A stretch of 35,862 nt of DNA from Ramlibacter sp. (GCA_030831585.1 JAURKV010000112.1:1-35862); one strand, 5' to 3'; numbered from the stretch's first letter, positions 16,826 to 24,998 are shown. Translations and numbers: made by a program. Notes: generated by a model not told the origin, from the letters alone.

Positions 16826-18007
16826 TCAGACCGGCAGGTAGACATCGCCCCGGGAGAGCAGGGCATCGATCTCGGCGGGCGGGTATACCTCGGCCAGAAT
16901 CTCCCGTGTGTGCTCGCCCACGCGGGCACGCAGCTCGCTGCGTGCGGGCCGCTGGCCGTCAAAGCGCCAGGGTGGGCGCACCACCGGAATGCCCTTGACC
17001 TCGGGGCCGACCAGGCCCAGCCACTGAGTCTGCTCGTGCTCGACTACCTCGTGCATGGTGAGGGCGGGTGCGAAAGGCACGTCGGCCTCGACCAGCAGGC
17101 GCTCCCACTCGGCACGCGGCTTCTTGCGGAAAGCGGTCTCCATGATGGCCACCAGGGCTTCGTAGTTCTCGGGCACCCTGCGCACGTCGTAGGTGGCGTA
17201 GCGCGGGTCGTCAATCAATTCCGGGTGGCCTGCCACCCGGGCGAGGTTGCCCCAGAACTTTTGCGAGAGGGACAGGTGGACCGTGATCGCGCCCCCATCG
17301 GCGCACTGGAGGCAGAAGTTCTGCGCCTGCGGGTGACGGGAGTTGCGAACCGGGTCGAAATTCGCCTCGTAGGCGTGCGTGAGGGCATCGATGGTGATCA
17401 TCGACACCGCCTCATGAAGCGACGTTTCCAGCAGCGTCCCCTTGCGGTCCGCGCTTCGCTCACGGCCCAGAAGCGCCGCCAGGATGCCCATGGCGCTGCC
17501 AATGCCGGTGATCAGGTCGGCCATGCAGGTACCGGTGAGGCGCCGGTTGCCAGCGTCGTTCATGATGGAGTAGATGCCGCCGATGCTCTGACCGATGGTG
17601 TCGTAGGCCGGCCGGTCCACCCAGGGGCCGCCACTTCCGAAGCCGGAGATCGAGGTGTAGATGAGGCTCGGGTTTAGAGGGCGGCAGTCCGCCTCGCCCA
17701 GCCCCAGCGCCGCCATCTTGCCCGGACGCATGTTCTCAATGAGCACGTCGAACTTGGGCACAAGGGCCTTGACCACCCCGGCGCCGGCCGGGGTCTTCAG
17801 GTTGACGGCGATGCTCTTCTTGCCAGTGTTGTACTGGATGAAATACGCGTTGTTGTTGTCCTCGCCACGGCGGAAGGCTTCCCCTCCACGGGGCTCAACC
17901 TTCACCACCTCGGCGCCGAGGGCTGTGAGGATCACCCCGGCGTAGGGCGCCGAGATATAGGCGCCGACTTCAAGCACCCGGATGCCGGCAAGGGGCTGCG
18001 CTTTCAC
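16826..18007 (-). CDS. CaiB/BaiF family III CoA-transferase
   Basis: A 393-aa family III CoA-transferase that moves CoA between carboxylic acids. It has the N-terminal GIRVLEVGAYISAPYAG (about 8-24), NTGKKSIAVNLKTP, ENMRPGKM and the catalytic Asp in CMADLITGIGSAMG (about 164). The GTG at 18007 is used because AGGAGACCACAC precedes it; the ORF track begins at a TTG 21 nt upstream that overlaps this site. It is the first gene of a minus-strand operon (CoA-transferase, racemase-like, SDR, CMD-like), and two copies of the island operator lie just upstream. Probable role: activation of an imported acid. The donor CoA and acceptor are unknown. Confidence 0.9.
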   Translation of the reverse strand: MKAQPLAGIRVLEVGAYISAPYAGVILTALGAEVVKVEPRGGEAFRRGEDNNNAYFIQYNTGKKSIAVNLKTPAGAGVVKALVPKFDVLIENMRPGKMAALGLGEADCRPLNPSLIYTSISGFGSGGPWVDRPAYDTIGQSIGGIYSIMNDAGNRRLTGTCMADLITGIGSAMGILAALLGRERSADRKGTLLETSLHEAVSMITIDALTHAYEANFDPVRNSRHPQAQNFCLQCADGGAITVHLSLSQKFWGNLARVAGHPELIDDPRYATYDVRRVPENYEALVAIMETAFRKKPRAEWERLLVEADVPFAPALTMHEVVEHEQTQWLGLVGPEVKGIPVVRPPWRFDGQRPARSELRARVGEHTREILAEVYPPAEIDALLSRGDVYLPV

Positions 18008-18050
18008 GTGTGGTCTCCTATCCCTCAAATCTGGCGTTATTGCGTAAACA

Positions 18051-18063
18051 ATGCATTATGCAC
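18051..18063. promoter_or_regulatory. Island operator copy 5 (ATGCATTATGCAC)
   Basis: It matches at 12 of 13 positions in the divergent promoter between the CoA-transferase operon and MFS2. With copy 6 it forms a pair whose centres are 30 bp apart, close to three helical turns, which would place two dimers on the same face of the DNA. Confidence 0.75.
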
Positions 18064-18080
18064 GGCGCCAGGATATCAAA

Positions 18081-18093
18081 GTGCATAATGCGC
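18081..18093. promoter_or_regulatory. Island operator copy 6 (GTGCATAATGCGC)
   Basis: A weaker copy (10 of 13) next to copy 5, upstream of the chosen MFS2 start. The ATG at 18088 lies inside it. Confidence 0.6.
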
Positions 18094-18117
18094 CGAAATG
18101 CTCATGGACCGCTGCCT

Positions 18118-19371
18118 GTGAAAGACGCTGCGCCCCTTGCCAATACGGTGCCGGAGCCGCCGCAAGAGCCACAACAGCGCCCTGGGGGTCCAGTGCTGCT
18201 GATACTGGCAACCGCCGCCTTTGTCAGCCTGGCCGGCACCCGACTTTGCGATGCCATGCTGCCGGCCCTGGCCGAGGCCTTTGAAACTGGCACGGTGGAG
18301 GCCTCGGCGGTGGTCTCAGCCTATGCGATCGGCTACGCGGTGACCCAGTTGCTCTGGGGTCCGGTGGGCGACCGCCACGGCAAGCTGCGAGTGATCGCCA
18401 TCGCCGCGCTGGCCTGCACCGCCATCACCCTGGCGGCGGCAGCAGCCACCAGCCTCTCCGCGCTGGTGCTGGCCCGGGCCGCCATGGGCGCTACCGCGGC
18501 GGGCATCTTTCCCTTGGGCCTGGCCTGGATCAGCGACAACGTGCCACTGGCCCAGCGCCAGCAGGCCCTGGCCCGCTTTTCGGGGGTCTCGGTGTTCGGG
18601 ATGATCTTGGGGCCGCTGCTCGGCGGACTGCTGTCCGAGGCCTGGAGCTGGCGCGGTGCCTTTTTGGTGGTGGCGGCTATGTACGCCATCATCGCGTGGG
18701 TCGTCTGGCGGCGTGACCGCGCGGCGAAGGCTGAGGCCGCGACCCAGCCCCAACCCCAGCTGTCTGCGGGCCCGAGCCCCAGCCTGGTTCAAGGCCTGCG
18801 TCACCTCTGGGCCCTGCCCTGGGCGCGGGTGGTGCTGCTGGCCACGGCCGCCGAAGTGGCCCTCGGGATCGGTTGCGTGGCGCTAGCGCCTACCGTGCTG
18901 CATCAGCGCTTCGGCCTGCCCCTGGACAAGGCCGGGGCCGTGGTTGCCCTCTTCGGAGTTGGCGGCTTTTTATTCAGCCGGGCAGCGCCGTGGCTCCTGC
19001 GGCAGATTGCGCGGCCCAGACTTCCGGCACTGGGGGGTGCGATCATGGGCGCAAGCATCGCCAGCCTGGGACTGATCCCGGACTGGGGCTGGGCGGCACC
19101 CGCCTGCGTCTTGGCCGGGTTTGGCTTCTTCACCCTACACAACACGCTGCAGGTGCAGGTGACGCAACTGGCGCCCGATGCCTCGGGGCTGTCCTTCGCA
19201 GCCTTTACCGCCAGCAATTTCTTCGGCCAGAGCGCCGGCGTGGCAATCATCGCGCTGGCATGGGCGCGGTTCGGTGAACTGCCAGTATTCCTGGTCTGCG
19301 GCGCTGGACTGTTGGCACTGGGGCTGGCGATGAGCGTCCTGGTCCAGCGCCGGGTGGAGGCGCTTACTTGA
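18118..19371 (+). CDS. MFS transporter (MFS2)
   Basis: A major facilitator carrier of about 417 aa. The first membrane segment begins near GGPVLLILATAAFVSLAG, motif A is WGPVGDRHGKLR, and a second half starts after a proline/glutamine-rich central loop (EAATQPQPQLSAGPSPS). It resembles the sugar-efflux and multidrug-type proton antiporters. The start is uncertain: upstream ATGs at 18058 and 18088 fall inside operators, so the GTG at 18118 (VKDAAPLANTV) is chosen, but no good ribosome site supports it. It is divergent from the CoA-transferase operon and shares its operators, so it may move the pathway substrate. Its 3' end overlaps the convergent SDR2 gene by 8 nt. Confidence 0.82.
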   Translation: MKDAAPLANTVPEPPQEPQQRPGGPVLLILATAAFVSLAGTRLCDAMLPALAEAFETGTVEASAVVSAYAIGYAVTQLLWGPVGDRHGKLRVIAIAALACTAITLAAAAATSLSALVLARAAMGATAAGIFPLGLAWISDNVPLAQRQQALARFSGVSVFGMILGPLLGGLLSEAWSWRGAFLVVAAMYAIIAWVVWRRDRAAKAEAATQPQPQLSAGPSPSLVQGLRHLWALPWARVVLLATAAEVALGIGCVALAPTVLHQRFGLPLDKAGAVVALFGVGGFLFSRAAPWLLRQIARPRLPALGGAIMGASIASLGLIPDWGWAAPACVLAGFGFFTLHNTLQVQVTQLAPDASGLSFAAFTASNFFGQSAGVAIIALAWARFGELPVFLVCGAGLLALGLAMSVLVQRRVEALT

Positions 19372-20146
19372 TCATGCCGTAGCCGCCATCCACAGGGATT
19401 TCGACCGCAGTGAGGTAGGAGCCGGCCTTGGAGGCGAGGTAGAGGGCGGCACCGGCCATGTCGGACTCGTTGGTCAGGCGCCCCAGCGGAATGTTGGCAG
19501 TCATGGCTTCGAGCCCCTTGCGCGCGATGGTGCCCTGGAGCATCTTGCTCGGGAACTGCCCGGGGGCGATCACGTTGGCCACCACATGGCGACGCGCCAA
19601 TTGAGAGGCCAGGTGCTTGGTCAGGTGGTGCAGTGCCGCCTTGCTCGAGGTGTAGGCATAGGTCTCGTGCGCCGGCAGGTACAGGGCGTTGATCGAGCCG
19701 ACGTTGATGATGCGCGCCGGGTCTTCGGCAGTTCCTGCAGCCTCGAGCGATGGCATCAGGTCGCGGATCAGGAAAAAGGTGCCACGCACATTGAGGTCAT
19801 AAACCTTATCCCAGCCAGACTCGGGGTACTCGGCCAGCGGCGCCGCCCACAGCGCACCCGCGTTGTTGATCAACACGTCGAGTTGGGGCACCCGGGCGAG
19901 GAAGTCGGTGGTAAAGCGCCTGCGGTCTTCGTCAGAGGCAATGTCACAAGCCAGCGGGGTGCACTCGCCAAAAGGCGCCAGCTCGGCGGCCAGCGCCTCA
20001 CAAGCCGCGAGGTCGCGCGAGCAGATGTAGACCTTGGCGCCGCACTTGACGAAGGCGGTGGTGATGGCCGCGCCAATGCCCTTGGCGCCGCCGGTGATCA
20101 GGACGGTCTTGCCAGCGACACCGAACAGCTCGTTGAGGAGGTCCAT
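19364..20146 (-). CDS. Short-chain dehydrogenase/reductase (SDR2)
   Basis: A 260-aa classical SDR with TGGAKGIG (about 18-25), CDIAS, NNAG (about 94-97), catalytic Ser in NVGSINAL (about 151), YTSSK (Tyr165, Lys169) and AVEIPVDGGYG at the C-terminus. The N-terminal lead MDLLNELFGVAGKTV resembles gluconate/2-deoxy-D-gluconate dehydrogenase-type SDRs, but the substrate cannot be fixed. The ATG at 20146 has AAAGGAATCACCCC upstream. An island operator lies 20 nt before the start, so it is probably its own transcription unit even though the alpha/beta hydrolase gene ends only 58 nt upstream on the same strand. Confidence 0.92.
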   Translation of the reverse strand: MDLLNELFGVAGKTVLITGGAKGIGAAITTAFVKCGAKVYICSRDLAACEALAAELAPFGECTPLACDIASDEDRRRFTTDFLARVPQLDVLINNAGALWAAPLAEYPESGWDKVYDLNVRGTFFLIRDLMPSLEAAGTAEDPARIINVGSINALYLPAHETYAYTSSKAALHHLTKHLASQLARRHVVANVIAPGQFPSKMLQGTIARKGLEAMTANIPLGRLTNESDMAGAALYLASKAGSYLTAVEIPVDGGYGMIK

Positions 20147-20165
20147 GGGGTGATTCCTTTGAATA

Positions 20166-20178
20166 AAACATTATGCAT
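20166..20178. promoter_or_regulatory. Island operator copy 7 (AAACATTATGCAT)
   Basis: It matches at 11 of 13 positions in the 58-nt gap upstream of SDR2. This is the only copy that sits between two co-directional genes, which suggests that SDR2 has its own regulated promoter inside a longer minus-strand run. Confidence 0.65.
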
Positions 20179-20204
20179 GATTGGGCCGGATAACCCCGTG
20201 GCCA

Positions 20205-21080
20205 TCAGGCCAGGGCCCGGCCCAGGAAGCCCACCACCGCCTGACCGAAAGCGTCGTTCGCGTCGCCGGCAATCATGTGGCCGGCCTCTTCGATCACTAC
20301 GTACTCGGACTGCGGCACCATCTCCAGAAATTCGCGCGCACCGGCCTCGCTTAAAACGTCGGAACGGCCACCGCGCATCAGCAACGTGGGCAGGGTCAGA
20401 CGTCGAGCAGCTGCGGCCATACGCGCATAGCGGTGCGGATATTCGCGGACCCGGCTATCGAGCAGGCGGGCGTCCCAGTGCCATTGCAGGCGGCCGTCGG
20501 GTCGCCGGCGCACCACCTTGGCCAGGCCATCCACCCGGGACGGGCGCGACCCGCCACGGTGGCTGGCGATGGCATCGGCCACCTCCTCCAACGAGGCAAA
20601 GCCGTCGGCATGGGCCTCCATGAAGGCCTTGTTACGCAGGAAACCCTCCTCCTCGGTGCGGGGCGCGTAGTCGACCAGGACCAGGCCGGCCGCATCGATC
20701 AGGCCCTCACCCACGCCAAGCAAAAAGGCCTCGGCTGAAAGCGAGGCCCCCACCAGCACCGGCCGTCGCCCGGCCAGTGCGGGCACCGCCAGGAGGTTGC
20801 GCAGGCCACGAATGTGGGTGTCCATTCCGTAGTCACCGTCCGCGGTCCAGTCGGAGTCGCCATGGCCGAGGCAGTCGAACGCCACCGCGCAATAGCCAGC
20901 GTCGCCGAGGCGCCGGCCCGTGTCGCGCCAGGCGTGTCGGGTCTGACCGCCGCCGTGCCCTAGCACGACCAGCGGGGCAGCCGGGTCGCCCCAGCTGTCG
21001 GCTGCCAGGCGTAGACCGGCCTCAGTCGGCCACATATGCATCGGCGTGGGGGTACCCGGCAGTCGTTCGCCTGCGTTCAC
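20205..21080 (-). CDS. Alpha/beta hydrolase
   Basis: A 291-aa alpha/beta-fold hydrolase. Seen are the oxyanion-hole block LGHGGGQTRHAW (about 40-51), GHGDSDW after strand 4, the nucleophile in VGASLSAEAF (Ser about 113; the elbow is GxSxS rather than GxSxG), RGGRSDVLS (acid residue) and EEAGHMIAGD (His near residue 265). It probably hydrolyses an ester, lactone, thioester or carbon-carbon bond of a pathway intermediate. The GTG start at 21080 overlaps the TGA of the nitroreductase gene by four bases (GTGA), so the two are translationally coupled. It is the last gene of the operon starting at 23872. Confidence 0.9.
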   Translation of the reverse strand: MNAGERLPGTPTPMHMWPTEAGLRLAADSWGDPAAPLVVLGHGGGQTRHAWRDTGRRLGDAGYCAVAFDCLGHGDSDWTADGDYGMDTHIRGLRNLLAVPALAGRRPVLVGASLSAEAFLLGVGEGLIDAAGLVLVDYAPRTEEEGFLRNKAFMEAHADGFASLEEVADAIASHRGGSRPSRVDGLAKVVRRRPDGRLQWHWDARLLDSRVREYPHRYARMAAAARRLTLPTLLMRGGRSDVLSEAGAREFLEMVPQSEYVVIEEAGHMIAGDANDAFGQAVVGFLGRALA

Positions 21081-21763
21081 GGCTCAGCCTCCCCGACCCA
21101 AGTGACCACTTCGCTCAGCGGGGCGCGTGTGGTGCGAAAGCCGTTGGCTGGATGCGTGGGATCTGCGAAGCCAATCGAAATGCCGCAGACAACATTCCGG
21201 TCTGTGGGCAGCGGGAGGTGCGAGCGCAGGATGTCGGGCCAGGAGGCTACTGCAGCCTGGGCGATCGTGCCCAGGCCCAGGGCCGTGGCAGCCAGCATGA
21301 AGTTGGACACCCAGGCGCCGCAGTCCATCACCCCGTGCGTGCCCAGGTCCTGCGGACTGGTCACCACCGCCAGGTGCGGCGCGCCAAACAGGCGGAAATT
21401 CTCCAGCCCCTGGGCGGCAGAGGCCGCCCGGTCACCCTTGGGCACGCCGACCGCCTCATACAGGGCCCAGCCGCATTCGCGCCGGCGGTCACGGTAGACC
21501 CCGCTGTACTCGCGCGGCCAGTCGAGCTCCGGGGCGGCCAGCGCTCCGGAGCCGGCGCGCGCGATCAGCGCCGCACGCAGCCGCTCGAGCGGCTCGCCGC
21601 TGGCGATATGAACCTGCCAAGGCTGCGCGTTGCACCAGGAGGCGCTGCGGCCGGCGGCGGCGAGGGCCCGCTCGAGCAGGTCCCGCGGCACCGGGTCGGG
21701 CCGGAAGGCGCGGCAGCTGTGGCGCCGTGCCAGCAGTTGGTCCAGGCTCGCCAGTTCGTCCAT
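21077..21763 (-). CDS. Nitroreductase family FMN oxidoreductase
   Basis: A 228-aa nitroreductase-fold protein that would bind FMN and use NAD(P)H. Motifs are ARRHSCRAFRPDPVPRDLLERAL (about 12-34), SWCNAQPWQVHIASG and the late block CGAWVSNFMLAATALGLGTIAQAAVASWP. Members reduce nitro groups, quinones, flavins or enoates; some are dehydrogenases. It lies in an operon with an enoyl-CoA hydratase, a CoA-transferase and a coupled alpha/beta hydrolase, so it more likely acts on a pathway intermediate than on a drug. The ATG at 21763 has no obvious ribosome site, 41 nt after the CoA-transferase stop. Confidence 0.9.
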   Translation of the reverse strand: MDELASLDQLLARRHSCRAFRPDPVPRDLLERALAAAGRSASWCNAQPWQVHIASGEPLERLRAALIARAGSGALAAPELDWPREYSGVYRDRRRECGWALYEAVGVPKGDRAASAAQGLENFRLFGAPHLAVVTSPQDLGTHGVMDCGAWVSNFMLAATALGLGTIAQAAVASWPDILRSHLPLPTDRNVVCGISIGFADPTHPANGFRTTRAPLSEVVTWVGEAEP

Positions 21764-21804
21764 CAGGTGCCGTACATCAAGTGTCGCTCACGAGGCAGCA
21801 CTAC

Positions 21805-23073
21805 TCAGATCACGCCCTGGGCGCGCAGGGCAGCGATCTCGGCCTCGGGAAGCTGGAGCAGCCCGCCATAAACGTCGGCATTGGCAGCGCCCAGAGTCTG
21901 CGCCGGCACGTCGAACTGGGCGTGGGCGTCGGAAAAACGGATCGGGTTGCCGATGCCGCTGGTGCGCTGGTCGCCCATCATCGGGTGCTCGAGCACGGTG
22001 ACCGCGCCGCGCGCGATCAGCTGCGGGTCGGACAGCACCTCGGCGGGCGCGCGCACGCGGGTGGCCGGCACTTGGCGCTTCTCGAGCAATTCGGTCACAA
22101 CCTCGGCAGTGCTGCGCACACGAGTCCAGGCCTCGATGTAGCCGTTGAAGGCGGCGGCGTGGGCCATGCGCGGACCGCGGCTGGCAAAGCGCGGGTCGTC
22201 GAGCAACTCGGGTCTGCCTATGGCCTCCACCAGGGGCCGAATCCACTCCGGCCGGAACGCCACGATGGCCACATGACCATCCGTACAAGGGTAGACCCCG
22301 AAGGGAACCAGCCGGTCGTGCGAATTGCCCGAGCGGCGCGGCACGCCAGCCTGCGCAAATAGATCGAAATGCTCCTCGGCCAAAAGGGAGGCCATGCAAT
22401 CGAGCATGGAGACCTGCACATGCTGGCCACGGCCAGTACGACCACGCTGAATGAGGGCGGCCAATATGCCGTTGACCGCGTACAGGGGTGTCACCAGGTC
22501 GGCGATCGGAATGCCGATGCGGGTGGGTGGGCCGTCGGCAAAGCCGGTCACCTCCATCAAGCCGCAGGCCGCCTGCACCAGAATGTCCATGCCCTTGAGG
22601 CCGGGTACCACGCTGGGCTCTCCAAAGGAGCTGATGGAGCCGTAGACGATGCGCGGATTGACCTCGGCGGTACGGGCGTAGTCGATGCCGAGGCGAGTGG
22701 TGGCGCCCTCGCTCATGTTCTCCAGAACGACGTCGCACTCCTGAACGAGCCGGAAATACAGCTCGCGCCCTTTGGGAGACTTGAGGTCCAGGGTGACGCT
22801 CTTCTTGTTGCGGCCGCGGTTAACGATGGTCACCGAGATCTCGTCCTCGGCCATCGCGCCACCAAAGTTGATGCCGCGCCGGCTGACGAAGGGCGGGTTG
22901 GTCCGGGCGATGTCCCCGCCGCCAGGGGACTCGACGTGGATCACCTCCGCGCCCAGGCCCGCCAGCATCAGGGCGCCATAGGGGCCAGCCAGGGCCACGG
23001 TCAGGTCCAGGACACGGATGCCCTCAAGCGGACGTTGGAGCGGGTTGGCGCTGGCGCCAGGGCTTGCGTTCAT
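21805..23073 (-). CDS. CaiB/BaiF family III CoA-transferase
   Basis: A 422-aa family III CoA-transferase: GIRVLDLTVALAGPYGALML (about 18-37), NRGRNKKSVTLDLKSPKGREL, LENMSEGATTRLG and the catalytic Asp in GIPIADLVTPLYAV (about 192). The ATG at 23073 (MNASPGASANPL) is chosen because GAGGAGAAG lies upstream and the previous gene stops one base before it. The ORF-track start at 23130 lies inside the upstream enoyl-CoA hydratase gene. The tight spacing implies coupled translation with that hydratase. Likely role: activation of a carboxylic acid whose acyl-CoA the operon then hydrates. The acid is unknown. Confidence 0.9.
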   Translation of the reverse strand: MNASPGASANPLQRPLEGIRVLDLTVALAGPYGALMLAGLGAEVIHVESPGGGDIARTNPPFVSRRGINFGGAMAEDEISVTIVNRGRNKKSVTLDLKSPKGRELYFRLVQECDVVLENMSEGATTRLGIDYARTAEVNPRIVYGSISSFGEPSVVPGLKGMDILVQAACGLMEVTGFADGPPTRIGIPIADLVTPLYAVNGILAALIQRGRTGRGQHVQVSMLDCMASLLAEEHFDLFAQAGVPRRSGNSHDRLVPFGVYPCTDGHVAIVAFRPEWIRPLVEAIGRPELLDDPRFASRGPRMAHAAAFNGYIEAWTRVRSTAEVVTELLEKRQVPATRVRAPAEVLSDPQLIARGAVTVLEHPMMGDQRTSGIGNPIRFSDAHAQFDVPAQTLGAANADVYGGLLQLPEAEIAALRAQGVI

Positions 23074-23074
23074 A

Positions 23075-23872
23075 TCAGGACTTCTCCTCACGGGGGCCAG
23101 CTTTGCCAGCGGCGAATTGGGTGACGCCATCGGCCAAGGCAGGTGACTCCAGACGATAACGAAACTGCATCCAGCGCTCCAGGGCCAAGCCGTCGTGCAG
23201 CGGCAGCTCCGGTGCGCGACGTGCGGTGTACTTCAGGCTGGCCAGGGCATGCGGGTCGGCCTCGGCGATTTCCTGGGCCAGTTGCATCACAGTGGCTTGC
23301 AACTCGGCGCCTGGGACTGCCAGCGCCGCCAGGCCAATACGCTCGGCCTCGCGACCGCTCATGCGCCGGCCACTCAGAAGATAGTACAGGGCGCGCGGCA
23401 GGCCAATGCGCCGTGGCAGGCGTTGGGTGCTGCCACCGCTGGGAAATAGGTTCTTGCGAATGTGTTCGTCGCCCATCATCGCGTCCTCGTCGGCAACGAC
23501 GATGTCGCAGGACAGGGCCAGCTCCAGCCCCCCAGCCACCGCAATGCCGTTGACGCAGGCGATCACGACCTGCCGGGCCGACTCCAGGCCCTGATAGGCA
23601 GCCTGCATGCGGTCCTGGTTCTGCAGGTGGGCAGCCGGGTCGTGCAAGGCGTGCTCGGCGATCCACTTGAGGTCAGTGCCGGAGCAAAACGCCCGGCCCT
23701 CGCCGCGAATCACGATGACCCGGATGTCGTGCCCCGGCGCCGAGCAGCCCTCGACCGCGGCGCGCAGGGCTATGAGGGTTGGGCCGTCGAGCGCGTTGAG
23801 CCGTTGGGGCCGGTCGAGGGTAAGAACCCGCACCCGCGGCGTGCTGTCGTCAATGCGCAATCCGTCGCTCAT
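23075..23872 (-). CDS. Enoyl-CoA hydratase/isomerase (crotonase) family protein
   Basis: A 265-aa crotonase. The oxyanion hole is formed by GEGRAFCSGTDLKW (about 57-70) and NGIAVAGGLELALSCDI (about 108-124). Catalytic candidates are Glu117 in AGGLE and Glu136 in MGDEHIRKNLFPSGGSTQRL. It adds water to, or isomerises, a 2-enoyl-CoA in the cytoplasm. The ATG at 23872 has no clear ribosome site. It is the first gene of an operon with a CoA-transferase, nitroreductase and alpha/beta hydrolase, and is divergent from a second, MenB-like crotonase with an island operator between. The FPSGGSTQRLPRRIG block supports hydratase activity over hydrolase activity. Confidence 0.92.
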   Translation of the reverse strand: MSDGLRIDDSTPRVRVLTLDRPQRLNALDGPTLIALRAAVEGCSAPGHDIRVIVIRGEGRAFCSGTDLKWIAEHALHDPAAHLQNQDRMQAAYQGLESARQVVIACVNGIAVAGGLELALSCDIVVADEDAMMGDEHIRKNLFPSGGSTQRLPRRIGLPRALYYLLSGRRMSGREAERIGLAALAVPGAELQATVMQLAQEIAEADPHALASLKYTARRAPELPLHDGLALERWMQFRYRLESPALADGVTQFAAGKAGPREEKS

Positions 23873-23984
23873 GGAGTGTGGTCAAGCAGGGGCATGGAGC
23901 CGCAGGGTGCAGGGTGGGCGCAATCCGCGCGTGCAATTTTTCACGCTGGAACGACCGCGACATGGCGGCCGCGACAGCGTGATT

Positions 23985-23997
23985 ATGCATAGTACAT
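23985..23997. promoter_or_regulatory. Island operator copy 8 (ATGCATAGTACAT)
   Basis: It matches at 11 of 13 positions in the 271-nt divergent region between the two crotonase genes. The rest of that gap shows no gene or repeat. Confidence 0.6.
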
Positions 23998-24143
23998 TCT
24001 GGAGCCTGCCGCGCACGTGATATTGAACACTTGCCGCGGGGGCCGCCGCTGTCGCCAAGGGCCACAGAGACAGCGCCCCGTGTTGCAAAATTCTTGGCGC
24101 GAAACACACAAAGTAATTTTTTTTGACCCGCCGGAGACACCCC

Positions 24144-24935
24144 ATGGCCGACACCCATCAATACGAGACGATTCTTTACCGCGAGGAGGGCCCGGTGGGC
24201 ATCCTCACGCTCAACCGGCCGCATGACGGCAATAAATTCAACCGCCTCGCCTGCCAGGAAGTTCGAGACTGTATCGAGTCGATCCGCCGCGAGACCCGCA
24301 CCCGGGTGCTGGTGATCACCGGTGCCGGCGACAAGTTTTTCTGCATTGGCGGCCACCACGACGGCGACCAAAGCTCCCGCCTCTACCCGGGTGCGCCGTC
24401 CACGCTGGAGATCTACGAAGCCATCGAGCGCCTGCAAAAGCCGGTGATCGCCTCGGTCAACGGCTTTGCCGTGGGCGGCGGGCATGTGCTGCATGTGGTG
24501 TGCGACCTGACCATTGCTAAAGAAAGCGCGATCTTCCGCCAGGTCGGCCCCATGGTGGGGAGCTTCGACGCCGGCTACGGCACCTGGTACCTGGAGGACC
24601 TGGTTGGCAAGAAGAAGGCCAAGGAAATCTGGTTCATGAACGAGAAGCTGACCGCCCGGGAGGCGCTGGGCCTGGGGTTGATCAACCGGGTGGTGCCCGA
24701 CGCCGATCTGGAGCGCGAGACGATGGCGATGGCACTCAAGATCGCCGAGCGCGGCTCGTATGCGCTGGCGGCCTTGAAGGGCGCGTTCAACGCCCGCCAT
24801 GGCGGCGTGGGCGGCCTGGCCCGGGTGACACACGACCTGATGCTGCCGCACTACTACGCCTCGGAAGAAGCGCACGAGCTGCACGACGCGTTTGCCAACA
24901 AGCGGGCGCCTGACACTACGAAGTTCGGTCGGTAA
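24144..24935 (+). CDS. MenB/BadI-like crotonase (possible ring-cleaving or ring-closing acyl-CoA enzyme)
   Basis: A 263-aa crotonase that differs from ordinary hydratases. It has GGGHVLHVVCDLTIA (about 111-125) where hydratases have GGG.E, then FRQVGPMVGSFDAGYGTWYL (about 131-150), GKKKAKEIWFMNEKL and a C-terminus ending RAPDTTKFGR. These are hallmarks of 1,4-dihydroxynaphthoyl-CoA synthase (MenB) and the related 2-ketocyclohexanecarboxyl-CoA hydrolase (BadI), which make or break a ring carbon-carbon bond next to a ketone. No other menaquinone gene is nearby and the neighbours are catabolic, so BadI-like ring opening of a cyclic beta-ketoacyl-CoA is the better guess. The ATG at 24144 follows CCGGAGACACCCC. 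An island operator and a likely terminator flank it. The exact substrate is unknown. Confidence 0.87.
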   Translation: MADTHQYETILYREEGPVGILTLNRPHDGNKFNRLACQEVRDCIESIRRETRTRVLVITGAGDKFFCIGGHHDGDQSSRLYPGAPSTLEIYEAIERLQKPVIASVNGFAVGGGHVLHVVCDLTIAKESAIFRQVGPMVGSFDAGYGTWYLEDLVGKKKAKEIWFMNEKLTAREALGLGLINRVVPDADLERETMAMALKIAERGSYALAALKGAFNARHGGVGGLARVTHDLMLPHYYASEEAHELHDAFANKRAPDTTKFGR

Positions 24936-24938
24936 AGG

Positions 24939-24963
24939 CCGGTCCTTCGGGCTGGGCTTTTTT
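24939..24963 (+). terminator. Probable intrinsic terminator of the MenB/BadI-like gene
   Basis: CCGGTCC, a TTC loop and GGGCTGG (7 bp with two G-T pairs) are followed by GC and a run of six T, starting four bases after the stop codon. Confidence 0.6.
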
Positions 24964-24998
24964 GGCGTTGCCGGGGAACGCCAAGGGTGCTTGGCGTT
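24962..24998. repeat. Three alternating TTGGCGTT/AACGCCAA segments
   Basis: TTGGCGTT (24962-24969), AACGCCAAG (24977-24985) and CTTGGCGTT (24990-24998) let the middle segment pair with either neighbour. The second hairpin is a perfect 9-bp stem with a GGTG loop. It directly follows the terminator and may extend it or protect the transcript 3' end. Confidence 0.5.
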
